Shown: positions 11,860-26,104 of the stretch, piece by piece | Layout: the number at the start of each line of letters is the position of its first letter | Numbering within the stretch: the first letter of the stretch is position 1 | Notes under the pieces: model-generated | What the model was told of the DNA's origin: nothing | What the model saw: only the letters and a program-made list of their open reading frames with translations | Databases searched by the model: none | Translations under genes and position numbers: made by a program | NCBI GenBank assembly: GCA_030248215.1 | Contig: JASANG010004096.1 | Location: 1-64,000, forward strand | DNA from: Enoplolaimus lenunculus | Lineage: Eukaryota; Nematoda; Enoplea; Enoplida; Thoracostomopsidae | Direction of reading: 5' to 3' | Length of the DNA stretch: 64,000 nt

Positions 11860-13964
11860 ACGCTCTTCCTGTATAAAAAATGGAACGCCAAATCCTAAAT
11901 GCGAACTGTATGTCTGTGTAGCGTCGTGAGAAACAGAATTGACTTTTATTACGCGATTAAAATACAGTAAAACGAGCACACGAGTTAATTCTTACAAGGT
12001 GTTTACTACAGTGACTTTGTTTGCTAAAGCCCATTAAAATTAAATTGTCTGTGAAATTGTATTTTGACGCAAAATTCATCCCCTTTTACGCTTGTATTGC
12101 GCTGACACCGTTGTGCTAGCGACGTTAAAATTTTTGTTTCGTTTCATTTCAAGTGTGTCGTCTTTAGTGCTTTGGCGTTTAAGCTCCTATTCATGTTACC
12201 GTTCTGTATTTTGTTCTTTGTCAAATTAACATTCGCATTTATTGACAAAGACGACTTAATTTTCACGCTTTGTTTGCAGATGAGATTTGCTGTTTTTGTT
12301 GCATCGTATTTCCTGGGTGAATTCAAAGCGTCTTTTTGTGTCTGCGTTCCTGCATTCATGAGCATGGGCCAGCGGTTAGTTAGGCAAAATATCCAGCTCA
12401 CCTCAGGGCTAAGCATAGCCGGCGAAAGATAACACATCCAACGAATATTTTGCGTGTATTTTAGCTGCAACACTTGAAACAGTGAGGATTTGAAGATGGA
12501 AACAATGTTTAATTGAACAAGCATTGTATTAGAGTTAACGTGACCTCGAAGACGGACGTGTTATATCAGAAATGTATTATTTTGAAACCTTAAATTTAGC
12601 TGGGTAAGCAAGCACAAGCTTCAAATGTGTGTAGTTTGCAATAGTTGTCGCCTTAACTTTCACGCCATATTGTTGTTTGAACATTGTTAATATTTGGTTG
12701 TAAAGTACGAGGCGTAGGACGTGCAGCTGTTTTGCATATACAGGACAATATTATAGATATAGCTATAACAGGATACTTACACGACGGTTCTGGGTTGTTA
12801 GTTTTGGTCAATATTCTGGTTTTAACTTTGCTGGATGTTTTGGAAAAAGCTGTGTGTTGCTGCTTGTGTTTGTTGATTGAATAAAATTCACGGCGCTACA
12901 GAAATACGCTACTACTGGAGCTACAATGATTATGCTTTCTTAATTTGTATAGAACAACATGTTTGCAGCGCAATTGCAATTTATAAAAATAAAACAACAA
13001 AAGTCATTTGCTCCATCTTACGCTTATTGATTTTAATGGTGTCCGCCCCCCCCCACATCATCGAAACGAACATCCGAAAACTGAAACCAGTTTTGTTTTC
13101 TGGTGGCAAAATGATAAATGACATCAAAAATTATATGTTATTTTGTTATCGCTGAGCTGTAAATTTGGCGATTAATTTGTTTTTGAGGCTCACCCGAGCA
13201 CACTTTTATTGTAGTATTCGGTCGTGTGGTGCACTCGAAATGCCAAACAGTTGGCAAACAGGTTTTATTATATTAAGTTAACCAAATAATCTACTTGTCG
13301 ATGGTCATAAAATATAACTCGCAGTTTCATAGATGTTTCAGTTTAAATTGGCCTAAAATTTAACTATAGATGCAAGCTTGAAACACAATTTTACAACAAA
13401 TATTGTATAAATTGAATTGTTAATGTTACTTTTAGGTCCGTACCAATGGATTACGCATATTTCCAAAGTCTAAGCCGAAGCGTTTAAAAAAGTTTATTTC
13501 AAAGCCTAAGCCTAAGGCTAAACAAAAATGTAGTCTAATATGAACCAGTAGTTTGATTTGCATTCATTTGATTGGGATTGCGATAGATATGGTTTTGGCA
13601 CAAACGATTATTCTTATCCTATATATAAAACTGGTTGCTTTTTTGAACGGCGAACTTTCCAATATATTCCGCAAAGTTTATTAAGCAAATGAAACGCAAT
13701 CATCATGTGCTAAAATTAACCGTTTTAAATTTTACTGCAAAATTTAGATTTCAGTTTTGTCAGACCGACTTTACTAAAGTGTATAAAATGTGTTGCTAAA
13801 TCGCTCCTTCATCTCGTACTTTGAACAATCGTCTTGAGTAGGCGTAACGCTTGTGCCGCCGTCGAGTGTTCTCGCCAACAGTTGTGAAAATTTCACAAAC
13901 ATTTAGAAATATTTACATTATTTTAACAGTTTTATTAAATTTGACGGTTTTATGAATTTTGTTG
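11860..13964. other. Gene-free sequence, no assignable function
   Basis: The longest frame is 126 codons on the minus strand (12524-12144), without a family motif, signal peptide or splice partner that I can see. A short CCTAAG relic lies at 13500-13545. Confidence 0.5.
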
Positions 13965-13972
13965 GATTAATT

Positions 13973-14125
13973 GGCCAATGTAAACAACTGGGGCAGAACA
14001 GTATTATAAGCATATTCTTAAGCCTACGCCTAAGCGTAAGCCAAGCAAAAATTTAGCCGAAAGCTTAAGCTTACTCTATTCTAGTCCGACAGAAAAACGT
14101 TCCGCCTTTGATCTTTACATGGGCC
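13973..14125. mobile_element. GGCC-ended MITE, family A
   Basis: 153 bp with ends GGCCAATGTAAA and GATCTTTACATGGGCC, flanked by a perfect 8-bp duplication GATTAATT (13965-13972 and 14126-14133). The interior has CCTAAG/CCTACG hexamers (TTAGGC on the other strand) and the AGCAAAAATTTAGCC landmark. Confidence 0.88.
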
Positions 14126-15513
14126 GATTAATTAACGATTACATTGATTATTTCCTAAAATTTTTCACACAGGTAATCATCAAATAGATATGTTAATATC
14201 AGAGCTTTTGATTACTACCGTGAAAAACGAAATGCTGAGTAGTATACAAAAACCAGTCTAGAGGTAAGGCACGGGGCAATATGTCCCCCAAAAAGGTATT
14301 ATTCTTTGACCGCCTGTCCACAGGTAAAAATATTGATTTATTAAGTCTATTGCATTGAAAAGCGGAAAATCTCTCGTACCGAAACGGAATTTGGATATTT
14401 TTGTTTCATTTTGACTAATAAAGCGCTTAAAAATAATTAATCCGGAATTCTGTGCTACAGCTTTTTGTTTACATGTTGAAATGGCACTTACACATTTAAG
14501 GGCTGGAGCCATACCATACCTTCGCAACTGGTGAGTATAGCGTAATATTTTGCATCAAGATTTGCCACTAAAATTGTGTCTATCAATATTGGTCGACTCT
14601 GTCGCGATCTTTTTTCTTTGTTATCGCACGTGCCCTCCAGTTGAAATTTCTAGACTTTCCACTGGGCTTATTAGATATGGCGTTCTGTTCAAATCACAAT
14701 TTTTATTTCGTTATAAACTTATCGAATTCAACACATTCACTCAATTAAATATTTCTGATATTTAAGAAAAAATTTCTTACATTTAATAACAAATATATTT
14801 AGCAAGGTGCACTTGAAAAGTAATATCTGTTATAAAACAGAAATGATTTTAGAAAAGTTTAGGAAATGAAGTCTGAAAAGAAAGCGTTTTCCAGTTATTT
14901 TTTGAAAAATTGTCTTAAATCTCAAAAAACTTGTCAGAATTGCCACAGAAATACTTTAGTGAATAAATTCAGAAATACTGTTTTGTGTGTTCACCATTTC
15001 GATTCATTAATCTCGTATATGTGTACCATCTTATCTGTGCTTTTATACCTGTTTACTTTTATCATCTTTATCGCTGTCTGCTATACATAGAAGTTCGATT
15101 TTCTTGGCCAAGCGGGTGGTGTCAAAACTCAGCCAAACAACAACATAAAGAGGATACCAACATTTGGCTACATCAGCACGATTTCGTAAACTGATAACAT
15201 TAGTGACCAACATAAGCAAGCAAACCACCGTGCCGCGAGAAAGGCGTCAAACCAGAATCGGAACATTTGGCAATACAACAACAAGAAAACACTGATCTGG
15301 TTGTTTCGATACCGCGAGCCAAGTTTCAGGGGCTCTTGTTTATGAGCGTCACTGCATTGTCTTTATGATTGCAAATTTGTTGTGAAATTTTTCAAATTTT
15401 CAAATTTATACGTATTCATTGCTAACTGTAACGTTCAATTATTATTGGACTATTTTAACAGTTTACTGGTGGCGTATTGGTGTTAGCACGACAAGAAAAA
15501 ACAGACGATAATC

Positions 15514-15610
15514 GGCCAATGTAAAGAACAGGGCCGTAACAGAAGTATAAGCATATTCCTAATCCTTCACCTAAGCGTAAGAATGAGTTTATACGTAAGC
15601 CTGCCAGGTA
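15514..15610. mobile_element. Family A MITE, left-hand fragment
   Basis: Begins GGCCAATGTAAAGAACAGGG and continues through ATAAGCATATTCCTAAT and CACCTAAGCGTAAG, then loses similarity. The right terminus is absent. Confidence 0.6.
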
Positions 15611-18100
15611 ATTTAATCATTCCATGTTGTGGAATATAAAAATTAGTTTTTGTTTCAATCCAGAGGAGTATGCCCCCAAAACGCTAAAGCTTATATAACA
15701 ATACTCTATTGCTGTGTATACAATTTTGTAAACTGTTTTATCATTTTACATAATAAGATGCATCAAACATAAGACAGTCTGTTCTACGACTCTTCGCTCG
15801 TCACAACACTCGGGACTAGTATATAATACATAAAAATTGAAAGCTTATCAAATTAAGATAACGATACAAAATTTCAACCCCTCAAAAAAGTTACAACCTC
15901 ACAATAAACCTTGAGAAATAACGGTTCTCATTATCGATTTGAACGAAACTCATATTTTGAAACATAAAATAGTGTTTGACCTCAATATTCAGTCAGTACA
16001 GTGCCGCTGAATGCTAGCAGTGATATACAGTCATTATTCTGCGTATTAGTTTGCTGGCTATTTTTATTTTTCAAATAAACTCGAGTTGACCATAGCGTTC
16101 GATACTGTTTTGTTTTCATATACCGAGTCAGTTTTAAGTTTTCAAACGAGTTTGAATTTGTGAAAAATATATCAGTTCGAATCAAACCATTGGTTAAGTT
16201 GCTAATATAATTTTCAATCCAAGATTTATAAAAAAGATCCTGTCTTAAAAGGGTCACAAGATTAATATATTGGGCTTTTTATTACTCACAATTACGTTTA
16301 GGCTTATGCGAAAGCTTACCTATATCTAAGACTATGCGTTATTTGCCTAATTTTGTTACTAACCTAAGTTTTAACCTCGTGTGTGGTAAAAAAAAGTGCG
16401 TAATAGGGTCATACATAGCTTCTAGTTTAAAAGGGTTGATTAGGTTTGGCTTACGCTTGCAGAAGACATGTGCTCAAAATCCTTATTTGAGGTTGAAATA
16501 TTGGTGCTTAAATTGAAATTAGCGACATTTCATTGATTTCGAGCTCGCTTTCGTTCGAGTTGAAGAAGAATTACTCAAACCTGACATTTGCCTCTAAGAC
16601 TTGTGTCAGTTAAATACAAATATGTCTTGTTACGCGCCGTATAAATTTTCGCTAGTTGTCTATTTATAATGTTTCTATGCTTGGTCTTGGAATTTGGAGA
16701 AAGACGTATAAAGTATTCCAACCTGTAGTCAGATTATTAAGAGCCAAGCACGACATAAAAATACCCAGGCTCTTAGCCCGAGGTCTGACAGAGGGCCTGA
16801 ACCTCTTATAGAACTTTGCCCCCTCCAGTTTTAACTCATCACGTATTAAAGTCATGATCACGTTCTTTAGTGGCCTTACACCCAATGTTGCACTATAACC
16901 TCTATCAGCAAGCCATTCTGGCATAAATTATCCGCTGTCGCTCCTCAAGTTTTTGACCCCTAAAATCTTGAGTTGCACCCTAAACGTAAAGCCTAGGGCT
17001 GCATTAGAAACAAATCGATGGCCCCGGTTTCCAAATTTGACCCCGATATTGTGGACCTTTAAGGCCGCAATGAAACGTTTATCTTCGTAACCAAAACGTG
17101 TTAGAACGAAGTCATAAATTGCTGTGTTGTCGTTTAAGGTACATAATAAAACATTCAAAGCTCACTTATATAAATGGGCTAAATCACGTATTTCAACCCG
17201 ATAAAGCACAAATTGTAGTATCGGAAGCGTTACAAATCAGCGCGGTTACGCTCAGACTTTGCGGCGACGAAATTGTATAAGTCGACTTCGGGCGGTTTTC
17301 TTTGTCCTAATGCCCGAGCCAAATTGGGCAATTGTCGCGAAAGCTGTTGGTCATCATCCGGTTCAACCATTGAAATCCCAGTGGTCACATCATGTCGACT
17401 TTAGCATAGATTAAATGTGTAAAGCGAGTCAACAAAGGCTTTCAATGTGTGTTGGCTTAATATTAAAATTGCTCTCTGCATGGTTACTGGTTGCAGTCTG
17501 CAATTTCGTAACGGGTTTAACCTCATTAACTCTTACAGGTTTCGTAACACAATATGCGATGTATATTCTATGATCAGCCGTTCTTGTAGGCTATTAATAA
17601 AGGACAGTTGATAGAAGATTAGCAGTAGCTAATGACGTAGAGTTCTATTTTAGTCAAAGCGCGAACGTTTATTGCTGTTCGACTTATTAGATTGAAATTC
17701 AGGCATACAATTTAACTTCAAATGCTTATAACAATCTTCGTAATTATGGAAAGAGGGTGCGGCAGAGGTGAGTCGAAAAAATTGTGCCGGGGCGGGTCGG
17801 GCGGGCTGGCAAATGTTATGTAACCCAAAAATTGTAAGGTATGTTCCTTATCATTTTATTACCAAAAATTTTCTTAGGACAAACACTGTAAGGCAGAGTT
17901 GTTATCATTTTATCACCAATAAATTTTCTAACGAGACATATTAAAATCTAAATTGAATCGTTAGCTGAATGATGTAGAAGTCGAGTAAACCGGTACGAAA
18001 GCGCCGTGGCGTGTGTTCCTAATTTCCAGAACCTGATCAGTTCGATCAGGAGATTGCTTGTAAAGCTTCAAACTAACCCATACTTTTTGTTTACATTTAC
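15611..18100. other. Gene-free sequence
   Basis: Short frames only (up to 91 codons). Nothing matches the repeat families in the rest of the window. The minus-strand frames at 16664-17158 have a slightly more mixed composition but no motif I recognise. Confidence 0.5.
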
Positions 18101-18114
18101 TATCAGTTGAACAC

Positions 18115-18290
18115 AGTGCCGGAGCAGGCTATGGTGACGGCCTTCAAAATTCCTGGGTGGGGGTACCTTGTGACGATAAAAGTATTTTCAAATTGTTTGC
18201 TTAAAATCTTGCTAGGGTGGAGGACCATGCTTGGAGTGCGACCCCCAAAGGGGGTATGGAGGGTGGCTGCACCGGCCCTGGTTGAACAAT
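18115..18290. mobile_element. Possible degenerate TIR element
   Basis: Left CAGTGCCGGAGCAGG and right GCACCGGCCCTGGT look like imperfect inverted repeats around a GC-richer block (GGTGGGGGTACCTT, GACCCCCAAAGGGGG). No second copy and no target duplication seen. Confidence 0.25.
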
Positions 18291-19727
18291 AAAATGACTT
18301 GGAAACATCATTCGATAGTAGTATCACATTCAATACGACTCATATGTGTAAGCAAGTAAATAATTTCAATAAATTTGATCTGTTTCAAAAATTTGAGTTC
18401 CATATGATGACTCTGGTATCGTATTTCGATTACGAGACCTCGTCACATGTCGCACTTAAATACTAAAACGCAGACTACGCGATAGAGTTGCCTGAGGTTA
18501 ATAGACAGCAAATCCTGCAACAGTGTATCAATATTAATATTAAGAATTGTATTAAAAATCCTTCGAACGCTCTAGTGATTATAGTTAATATTAATTTTAT
18601 TTTAAGATGCTTTTTATTATTTCCATTCGGCTTGTTTGTGAGTAAGTACATTTTTTTCTATTGCGGTATACAAATTTAATTTTTGCCGGGTTCAAATCAT
18701 ATCTTCGATTAATGGTATTCATTTGAGGTTTTTGTTTGTGCCGCAAACTGGCGTATTGCGTAGTGTTTGATTTGGTGTTAGCATGAGTTATGACTCGGTC
18801 GAAATCTGGTCAGTCCTATGGCATCCAATTTCGTGTTTGAATGGAACTCAATGCAATGTATATTAACACAAAAAAGGGAACCCCAGTCCATTTATCTATG
18901 TTAACCATTTGGATCGTGGGGATCTAAAGGGTACCTTCTGTGGTATTTGGGTCAAAATGCTTTCTGGACGACTATCACTATGATAAAATTAAACAGTAGC
19001 TAAATGAAATTAGGCTAAGGTTAAAGATTGCATCACCGTTTGAGAATTCGGTTTCAGGATCGGAGTTTGTATTTCATTTTGGGAGACCAGTCACAGGTGT
19101 TTGTGAGTGAACTGAGTGTGCGAGAAAATTTGTTTCATTTCTGTAAGTCATTGTTCTGCGAGCAGTGCCAGCTTAACCTTCTATTTGTCTGTGTATGTTT
19201 TATTCGATGACCGAAACAAAAAAAGACACTGCTTCCGGTTTACTGTAGTTCCTATGGTACTTAAAGATTCAGCTTTAAAGCGGTAAATGTATCTCGCCCT
19301 GTGTCCCGTATTTGTAGCGCACAATAACGTTTGAACCATTCCAGTAGTTCAATGCATTTGTTTCTTTAAATATTAAACATCATTTTAACTGTCAAATATA
19401 ATGCTTAATAAAATTGGCTTTTATCATTGAAGCCCATACACCATCTGTGGCTGTAAGCAAATTAAACAAGACATTAATGGACCTGTTGTGGGCCGTAATG
19501 AGTTTTTACAAATACTATCACGTGTTTAGCACTTATACTCTTGTAACTCCAACAATCTTAAGCCTATACCTAGACCTAAGCTTTGGGCTCGTATTCAGTT
19601 ATAAGTTGAACTAAATCTGAAATTTCGAAAAGCGGCAGGTAATGCGTGCAATTTTTGTGTTTTGTCCCATTATCCATTTTGGATCTGCCACTAGGTCTGC
19701 GTTTATTTCAGTTAGAATGATTTGGTA

Positions 19728-19903
19728 TATATGATTATTATTATTATTATTATTGTAATTATTATTATATGATTATTATTATTATTGTTGTTATAATAAT
19801 TATTATTGTTATTGTTGTTGTTATTATTGTCATTATTATTATATATTGTTATTAATATTATTATTATTGTTAATATTATCATTATCATTGTTATTATTAT
19901 TAC

Positions 19904-19944
<41 letters not shown>
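19728..19944. repeat. (ATT)n microsatellite
   Basis: About 215 bp of TTA/TTG trinucleotides, purest at 19901-19943. The Asn-rich minus-strand frames over it are artefacts. Confidence 0.95.
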
Positions 19945-19945
<1 letters not shown>

Positions 19946-20735
19946 AATGTATATTTAAAAGTATTTTCAGTGATTTTTGATATTTTCGGTAGGTAACTTG
20001 AAAACCATACGTTTTGGTGCACGTGTTTCTGTTTAAAATAACTGAAACAAAACAAAAAGCAGTTGCAATTGAAACCACGAACCTGGTCACATTTTATTAC
20101 AAATAAGTTCAAATAATTCACAAAACTGATTTGCTAGTGGATAAACAAGTATACTTCTTTAAAATAATCTGTTCCAGGTGAAAAAAATAGCGTGTTTGCT
20201 TTAAATTAGTTTAATTTCGTTTCCCAACGACAAAATTTATGTACTGCTGTCATTTGATGATTAATTAAGTAAATGTAAAGCTAAGAATTTTGTGTTTGCA
20301 TAAAATTAAGTAAAACTTTGGCAAGCACCACAGTAAGTAAAACCGACACTTAATTAGACAACAGTTTTACTTAATTTTAAGTATATTTTTAGCGCGTATT
20401 GTGCAGGAACAAAATAGCTACAGAAAGAAACAAAACTGGGTGTTTTCTATCAAGTCAAGGTGTGATTAAAATATTTTGCTTTATACAAGTTGAAGTTGAC
20501 GTTCAACAAAGTTATATATTCTCAATCGATGAATGGAATGAAACTTAAATCAATGGATCATCTGGAGCGGATCCAGAAAAAAGTTAACCTGAGTTCCCAG
20601 GTTGGAATAGAATCAACGGATCCAAAACGATACTTTGACGCAAACAGTTCACTGACGCTGTCAGACTCGAGTCAATTTTCGATTTTACGTTTGACAAATA
20701 TTTTGGTCCTTTTGAACGTGATTAACTTGTGCCTA

Positions 20736-20943
20736 CACTGCAAAAAATGATGAGTCAAATTGACTCTGAGCGAAATAGGCTCTACGGGACTACACAAGCT
20801 GAGTCAAATTCGACTTCGCCAGAGTCAAGCATGCGATTCAGTGAGTCGAATTTGACTCTGGTGGAGTCGAATTTGACTCAGATTGTGTAGTCCCGTAGAG
20901 CGTATTTCGGAGACAATCAATTTGACTCAACATTTTTGCAGTG
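20736..20943. mobile_element. Palindromic MITE, family F
   Basis: 208 bp with ends CACTGCAAAAAATGATGAG and CAACATTTTTGCAGTG. The two arms (GCTCTACGGGACTACACAA and TGTGTAGTCCCGTAGAGC) are near-perfect inverted complements, so the single strand could fold end to end. Confidence 0.78.
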
Positions 20944-22828
20944 GAATGAAACACCGCTGTATTAGCCCGTGGCTAAAAAGGCTGGCCAATGGCTATCTCA
21001 AAAATAACTTGTAACTTGAAGGTCATTTTGAACATGTGACAGTCAGTGACTCGTCGTCGAGACAGATACCTATTTTTAGATTGGCGTCCAGTATGAAAAC
21101 TTCAACTCCGCTTTACTTAATGTAAACCTCACCGAACGCCCTTCGTAATGTTGGATTGACCCTCTACAAGCCCGTTGAGCAGGCTATATGCGTTGTTTCC
21201 AAAATAATACACGAATCATAGTCATATCGTTTTTCTTGCATACTTTACAACGCCAGATTGAAGCGTTTCAGATTGAAAATTTAACACAGCCCTCGTTGAT
21301 AGAACAAATTTATAAAGTTTTTTGTTGAGATCAAACAAACTTTCGCAATCAACCAGAATAAAATCGGAACAAATAGCGGTCGCTGACGCGTTAAAGCTAA
21401 AACGATGTAAAATAAACCGTTTAGTGTGAAGACCGCAAAGATAACCTTTTATATGCAAACTGTACTTGAATTGTCATGGGATTTATTCGAGTCATTGTGT
21501 TCACGTTCGCTGACACGAAACTCAAAAGTAATCAAAATGTTCATTGAGTCGCTTTGTGTTTAACCGAAATGAGTTGGAGCGAGGCTAAAATATGCTGTCA
21601 ACCACGACTTGAACTTAATGACTTTTGGGACAAAAACCCATCGTCGTAGAACAACTGAACAGCAACGTTGGTGTTTGTTGCAGCGAAACCGCTGCTGTCC
21701 GCGCATGTAAAGCTTTTGGTTAAATTTGAAGCCGTTTGTTTGATGTTTGGTATTTTTTTGTATCGACATTTTTTTTATTTTAATTTCGTCGCTTTCTGAA
21801 CGCCTTTTTCACTCTGTCAAACAAGTAATTAATGAAAGATTAAAGAAAAATTAAATTTGAAATTGCACTATCAAACATGAATATGTAATAAAATCTGTGT
21901 CTGCGTTGCATACAATACTATTTTTTCTTAGTTAATTTCTTATTATTTCAAATTCATGCCAAACTAAAGCAGGCTTATTCAACTATAAGTAGCTGGAATG
22001 AAACTAAACGTGTTCTCACTTAACGTTTGCACTTGGGTAAATGTTTAAGAGATTGACAATATGATTTTATAGTTTCCACAAAACGATATTTGAAACGCCA
22101 ATCCTATCACGCCGTGGACTTAATGTTAGCCTTTGATGCCATAACAAAAAATAGTCTTAAAATGAGTGATAATAAAGTTGATTCACAAGCTAAACAAAAG
22201 AAATGTTTGTCGACGAACCAAATTTCATATCAAATAATCGTAAATCATTCAAAACTGCGGTTGCTATTAAGCATCGAAAACGTACCTGTTTTACGACGAC
22301 TTTGCACAACCACGCAATTCGAAAATAGTCGAAATTGCTGGTAAAATGTTCTCAAATTGTTGAAAACTCAGTTTTGATGGCCTCATTCCAGACGACATTA
22401 TGACCCATGGACATGCAGTTGTATTGTTTAAGACCCCAAATCGAACCGCAAACGCGTTAATTAAATCACCATTGTCGTTTTAGCATCGTTTGCTTTCTGT
22501 TTTGATTTTGATATTTTGTAGCAGACGCGTGATTTTACTATAACTGTTGCGCTGGGTGCAACTTGACCACGTACGTCAAACTAGAATACGGTGTTTGCAG
22601 ATTTTGCCAAATGTATTTGTATTGCAGCTAACAACTTTTTATATCGTATTTATATTTTTGGTTAACAACTGCGAGCGTAACTTTAGGTTAATTTGAATAA
22701 AACACACTAGTTGGATTGCAGGTTAATTTTGAAGCGTTTGATCGTTACAGCTTCGATATGTAACAGTAACTGATTGTTCTCTCAAAGTTTTTATCGGACG
22801 TGTGTCCGTTTTCTTGCGGCCGGTGTAA
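20944..22828. other. Gene-free sequence
   Basis: Frames of at most about 84 codons, no motifs and no repeat ends seen. Confidence 0.5.
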
Positions 22829-22836
22829 CAGCACCC

Positions 22837-23046
22837 GGCTCATGTAAAGATCAGGGGCGGAACGTCTTTTCTGTGGGATTGCAATTGAGTACGCTTAAAG
22901 CTTTTGACTATTTTTTAGCTTGACTTAGACTTAGGCTTCGGCTTAGGAATATGCTCATTCTTACGCTTAGGCTTAGGCTTAGACTTAGGCTTCGGCTTAG
23001 GCATATACTTGTAAATACTATTCCGCTCCTGTTCTTTACATTGGCT
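22837..23046. mobile_element. GGCC-ended MITE, family A, long TTAGGC arrays
   Basis: 210 bp beginning GGCTCATGTAAAGATCAGGG and ending TGTTCTTTACATTGGCT. Flanks CAGCACCC (22829-22836) and CAGCACCG (23047-23054) match at 7 of 8. Two runs of TTAGGC-type hexamers (about 22922-22948 and 22958-23006) are separated by AATATGCTCATTCTTACG. Confidence 0.85.
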
Positions 23047-23054
23047 CAGCACCG

Positions 23055-24931
23055 GAGCATGTGTAGTACCTTTATTTCTGAGTGGCATCACAAAGATTTA
23101 TATATTGGTATTTATTTAACTTTAAAACTGCCTTCATCGCTGATGTTTGAAATTTAATATAATTTCTAAAAATCAGTGAAGTCGTAAGGTCCTGTAACGT
23201 CATCAGTATACAGTAAGGGTTGTGCAATATATACTCGGCAAGTGCTGCCGGACGCCGCTGAGTGTCGTGCAATGATAAAAAGGTTTCCATGATGTGAAGC
23301 GGCGTACGATGGCGTACGGCGCTGTAACTCTAACATTTTGTGCATACTTTAAATTGGCCCTTTTACGTTCCACCAGTTCTATACGCTTGATAGAATTTAT
23401 TGTTTAGACCAAGTTTTGCAATAGCATTACTATATTAACTACGTTTCCATGCCATCAATGCGCTTATCTCATTGATGTTATGCCTCAAGGGCGTGGGTGC
23501 TTAGTCGGATGCAAGGTTGAAATGTTTTGGCAGATTATCAAGCCGATCTCAAGCTACGATGTCAATCATGTTTTGTAAACATACTCGAATATGTTTAGAA
23601 TCTCATAACTCATTTGTTTATCGATGAAGATTAATTTTCACTAAAGTAGAAATGCTATTACTCATTAAAAGCTTCGATAGTATAATTCGAAGCGCCACGA
23701 TAGCCCAGCAAACTGCAACTCAAAGAATATAGGGAATGGTGTAGGCAAAATTTTCCCATCGTTGTATTTTTAATGCGGTTGCAAAAATACTTTTGGCCAG
23801 GTGGGGTGACGCTATTCGGGCGGAGGGAGGCGTTCCCTCGCCCCCTCCTCCTGCTATGGGTTTGTAGTAATAAGTGCGTCAAACAGAACTTATTTCATTC
23901 AGTTGCTTGTGATAGTAAAATTGCATGACAAGACAATGAATGAGACCGTATGATTCTGAGGAAAAATTTGAAGTTGCTTCGCTTAGTGTTGTTTTTTTGC
24001 TCAAAGTCAGCAAAATTTGGTAAGTTGAGCGTAACCGTTAACTAATATATACTTAAAAACAACATCCTATCACGCAGTCGCCACGTGTTGAAACTTTCAT
24101 TTCAATACAAATTTAGGGTCTGACGGACTCTCTCTCCTGTGCTTTGACGTCTCGTTCACACCTCTGCAGTCGGCAAATTTGACAAATGTATCATTTTGTC
24201 AGGCCATGTTATGTCTACCGTCGAGATATTTACTTTTATAAGGCCAGAATAGCGAAACGAAACGTTGAAACAGCGACCCACCAGAGATGTTCTCTCATTG
24301 ATGATCTGGATAAAAGTTTATCGATTTTCTGGTTACAATTTGACACCACTAAGTTCGCACAGCTTAGCTTACAACCAGTACAAGGATTACAAATCAGCCT
24401 CAGAGCCACCGTTTTATATGATATTTTCAATATGCTAATAAATGCCTACGCTGACCATAGCTTAATCTCAGAGCAAATTATACGAATCCATGGTTGATGT
24501 TTAATTCCATTGGTTAGACAGACAATGTATTCCCAGTAGAGACCTTAAAATGTTCGTCGTTGAGGTGTACGCGAAGCAAAATCTCTATTCGTTCTTAATT
24601 GCGCACGAAAGAGATATTAAGATTAAACGAAACTTGGTAGATTAACTTATTGCAAAATGCAAAATTGCATTGAACCCAATTTCTACAATACTAGAAAGTT
24701 GACTGCAGCCCAATACGGAAATGCAGAATCGCTTTTATTTGTCGAACGGTGCTGTATATAAATTTAGCGTTGCAGTAATTGTAAAAATAGGTATATTTCT
24801 GAAAATATTTTAATATTTCCCTATAACCAAATAATTATCTGGTTAGCATAAACTAAGCTAAATGTAAGATAATTGGCGAGTGCATTGTACTGTACTGTTG
24901 TACCAGTTTCATTTTAATTGTAAATAAAGGT
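23055..24931. other. Gene-free sequence
   Basis: One 103-codon plus-strand frame (24186-24497) without recognisable features. A GC-richer patch near 23800-23865 (GGGCGGAGGGAGGCG, CCCCCTCC) may be an old repeat remnant. Confidence 0.5.
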
Positions 24932-25115
24932 GGTCACATGTAAAAATCAGGGGCGGAACGTTTTTCTGTGAGACTGCAATAGATGAATCTTAAGCTTTTG
25001 ACTAATTTTTTGCTAAAGCTTAGGTTTTCGTATTAGCTCATTCTTTACGCTTAGGCGTAGGCTTAGGCTTAAGCGTAGGCCTATACTAGTGTTACGACAA
25101 TGTTCTTTATATTCG
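24932..25115. mobile_element. GGCC-ended MITE, family A
   Basis: About 184 bp. It opens with CACATGTAAAAATCAGGGGC and closes with ATGTTCTTTATATTCG, with TTAGGC/GTAGGC hexamers at about 25050-25082. No clean target duplication. Confidence 0.72.
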
Positions 25116-25915
25116 CTTTTCTTGTATTGCGTTTTTGAAAACTAGTGAACATCAACGAATTTAAGTGTCAAGTTTGACTGCAATGAAAAGAATTCTTAGA
25201 ACTTTTGACGGCGGAATCGGTCAAATCAAAAAGTTTAATTGATAAACGCGGTATTGCATAAAATGCCAAGAATAACAATTTGGCAAACAACACAAAACTG
25301 AAACACTTGGTAGAAACTTTCCTGTCAAATTCTATGGCGATTTCGAAATCAGGTCATGGAAAACCAAAAACATGGCGGATACTGAACTTTCAGATGGGAA
25401 TAACTGTACGATATACATAATAATGAAAAACTCGCAATAGAAGCGATCGAAATACCAAACGCAATTTTACTACCAGGTTCATAAATTGAAAATTTTTAGT
25501 TTTGATCCCTGTTGTGGGGCTACAGCCTTGGTGTCCCGCCCTTCTCTATCGTCTGAGTGAGCATAAACAATTAATGAATGCTTCGAACTGCTGCTGCTGT
25601 CTTTTAATTATTCAATTGGGATTGAAAGGCCGACACCACTTGACTAGCAATCTTATAGCAGGGTAATGGGTCAGTATTTAATTAAAATTGTTTACGATCC
25701 CTTTTGTTTTGTGCTATTTTGAAGCGATATTTGCTTGCATTTTCAAACGTTTACTGTCAAGATATCATGACATTTAGCGAACTTCAATCGTTTAATCTGA
25801 CACAAATGCTAAATTTAGCACGAAAATTGTGCGTTTGTGTAATTAGTTCAGTGTTGATTTAAGCTAACGCTGTTCAAGTTTATTTTTATTACACAAAACT
25901 AATGTTGCTTATTTC

Positions 25916-26104
25916 GGCGCATGTAAAGATCAGAGGCGGAACGTTTTTTCTGTGGAACTAGAATAGAATAAGCTTAAGCTTTAGACTAATTTTTTGTTTG
26001 GCTTTTAGGCTTAGGCTTAGGCATAGGCTTAGGAACAAACTCATTCTTACGCTTAGCCTTAGGCTTAAGCTTAGGCTTAGGAATTATCTTTTCTTTACAT
26101 TGGT
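25916..26104. mobile_element. GGCC-ended MITE, family A
   Basis: About 189 bp. It opens GGCGCATGTAAAGATCAGAG and closes TTTTCTTTACATTGG, with two TTAGGC arrays separated by AACAAACTCATTCTTACG. Same strand as the copies at 22837 and 24932. Confidence 0.75.

Noticed and set aside
12144-12524. 126-codon minus-strand frame
   Set aside because: Lys/Asn/Thr-rich without motif, signal peptide or splice partner; length is within chance for this composition.
19712-20090. Asn-rich minus-strand frames
   Set aside because: Products of the (ATT)n microsatellite; no independent coding signal.
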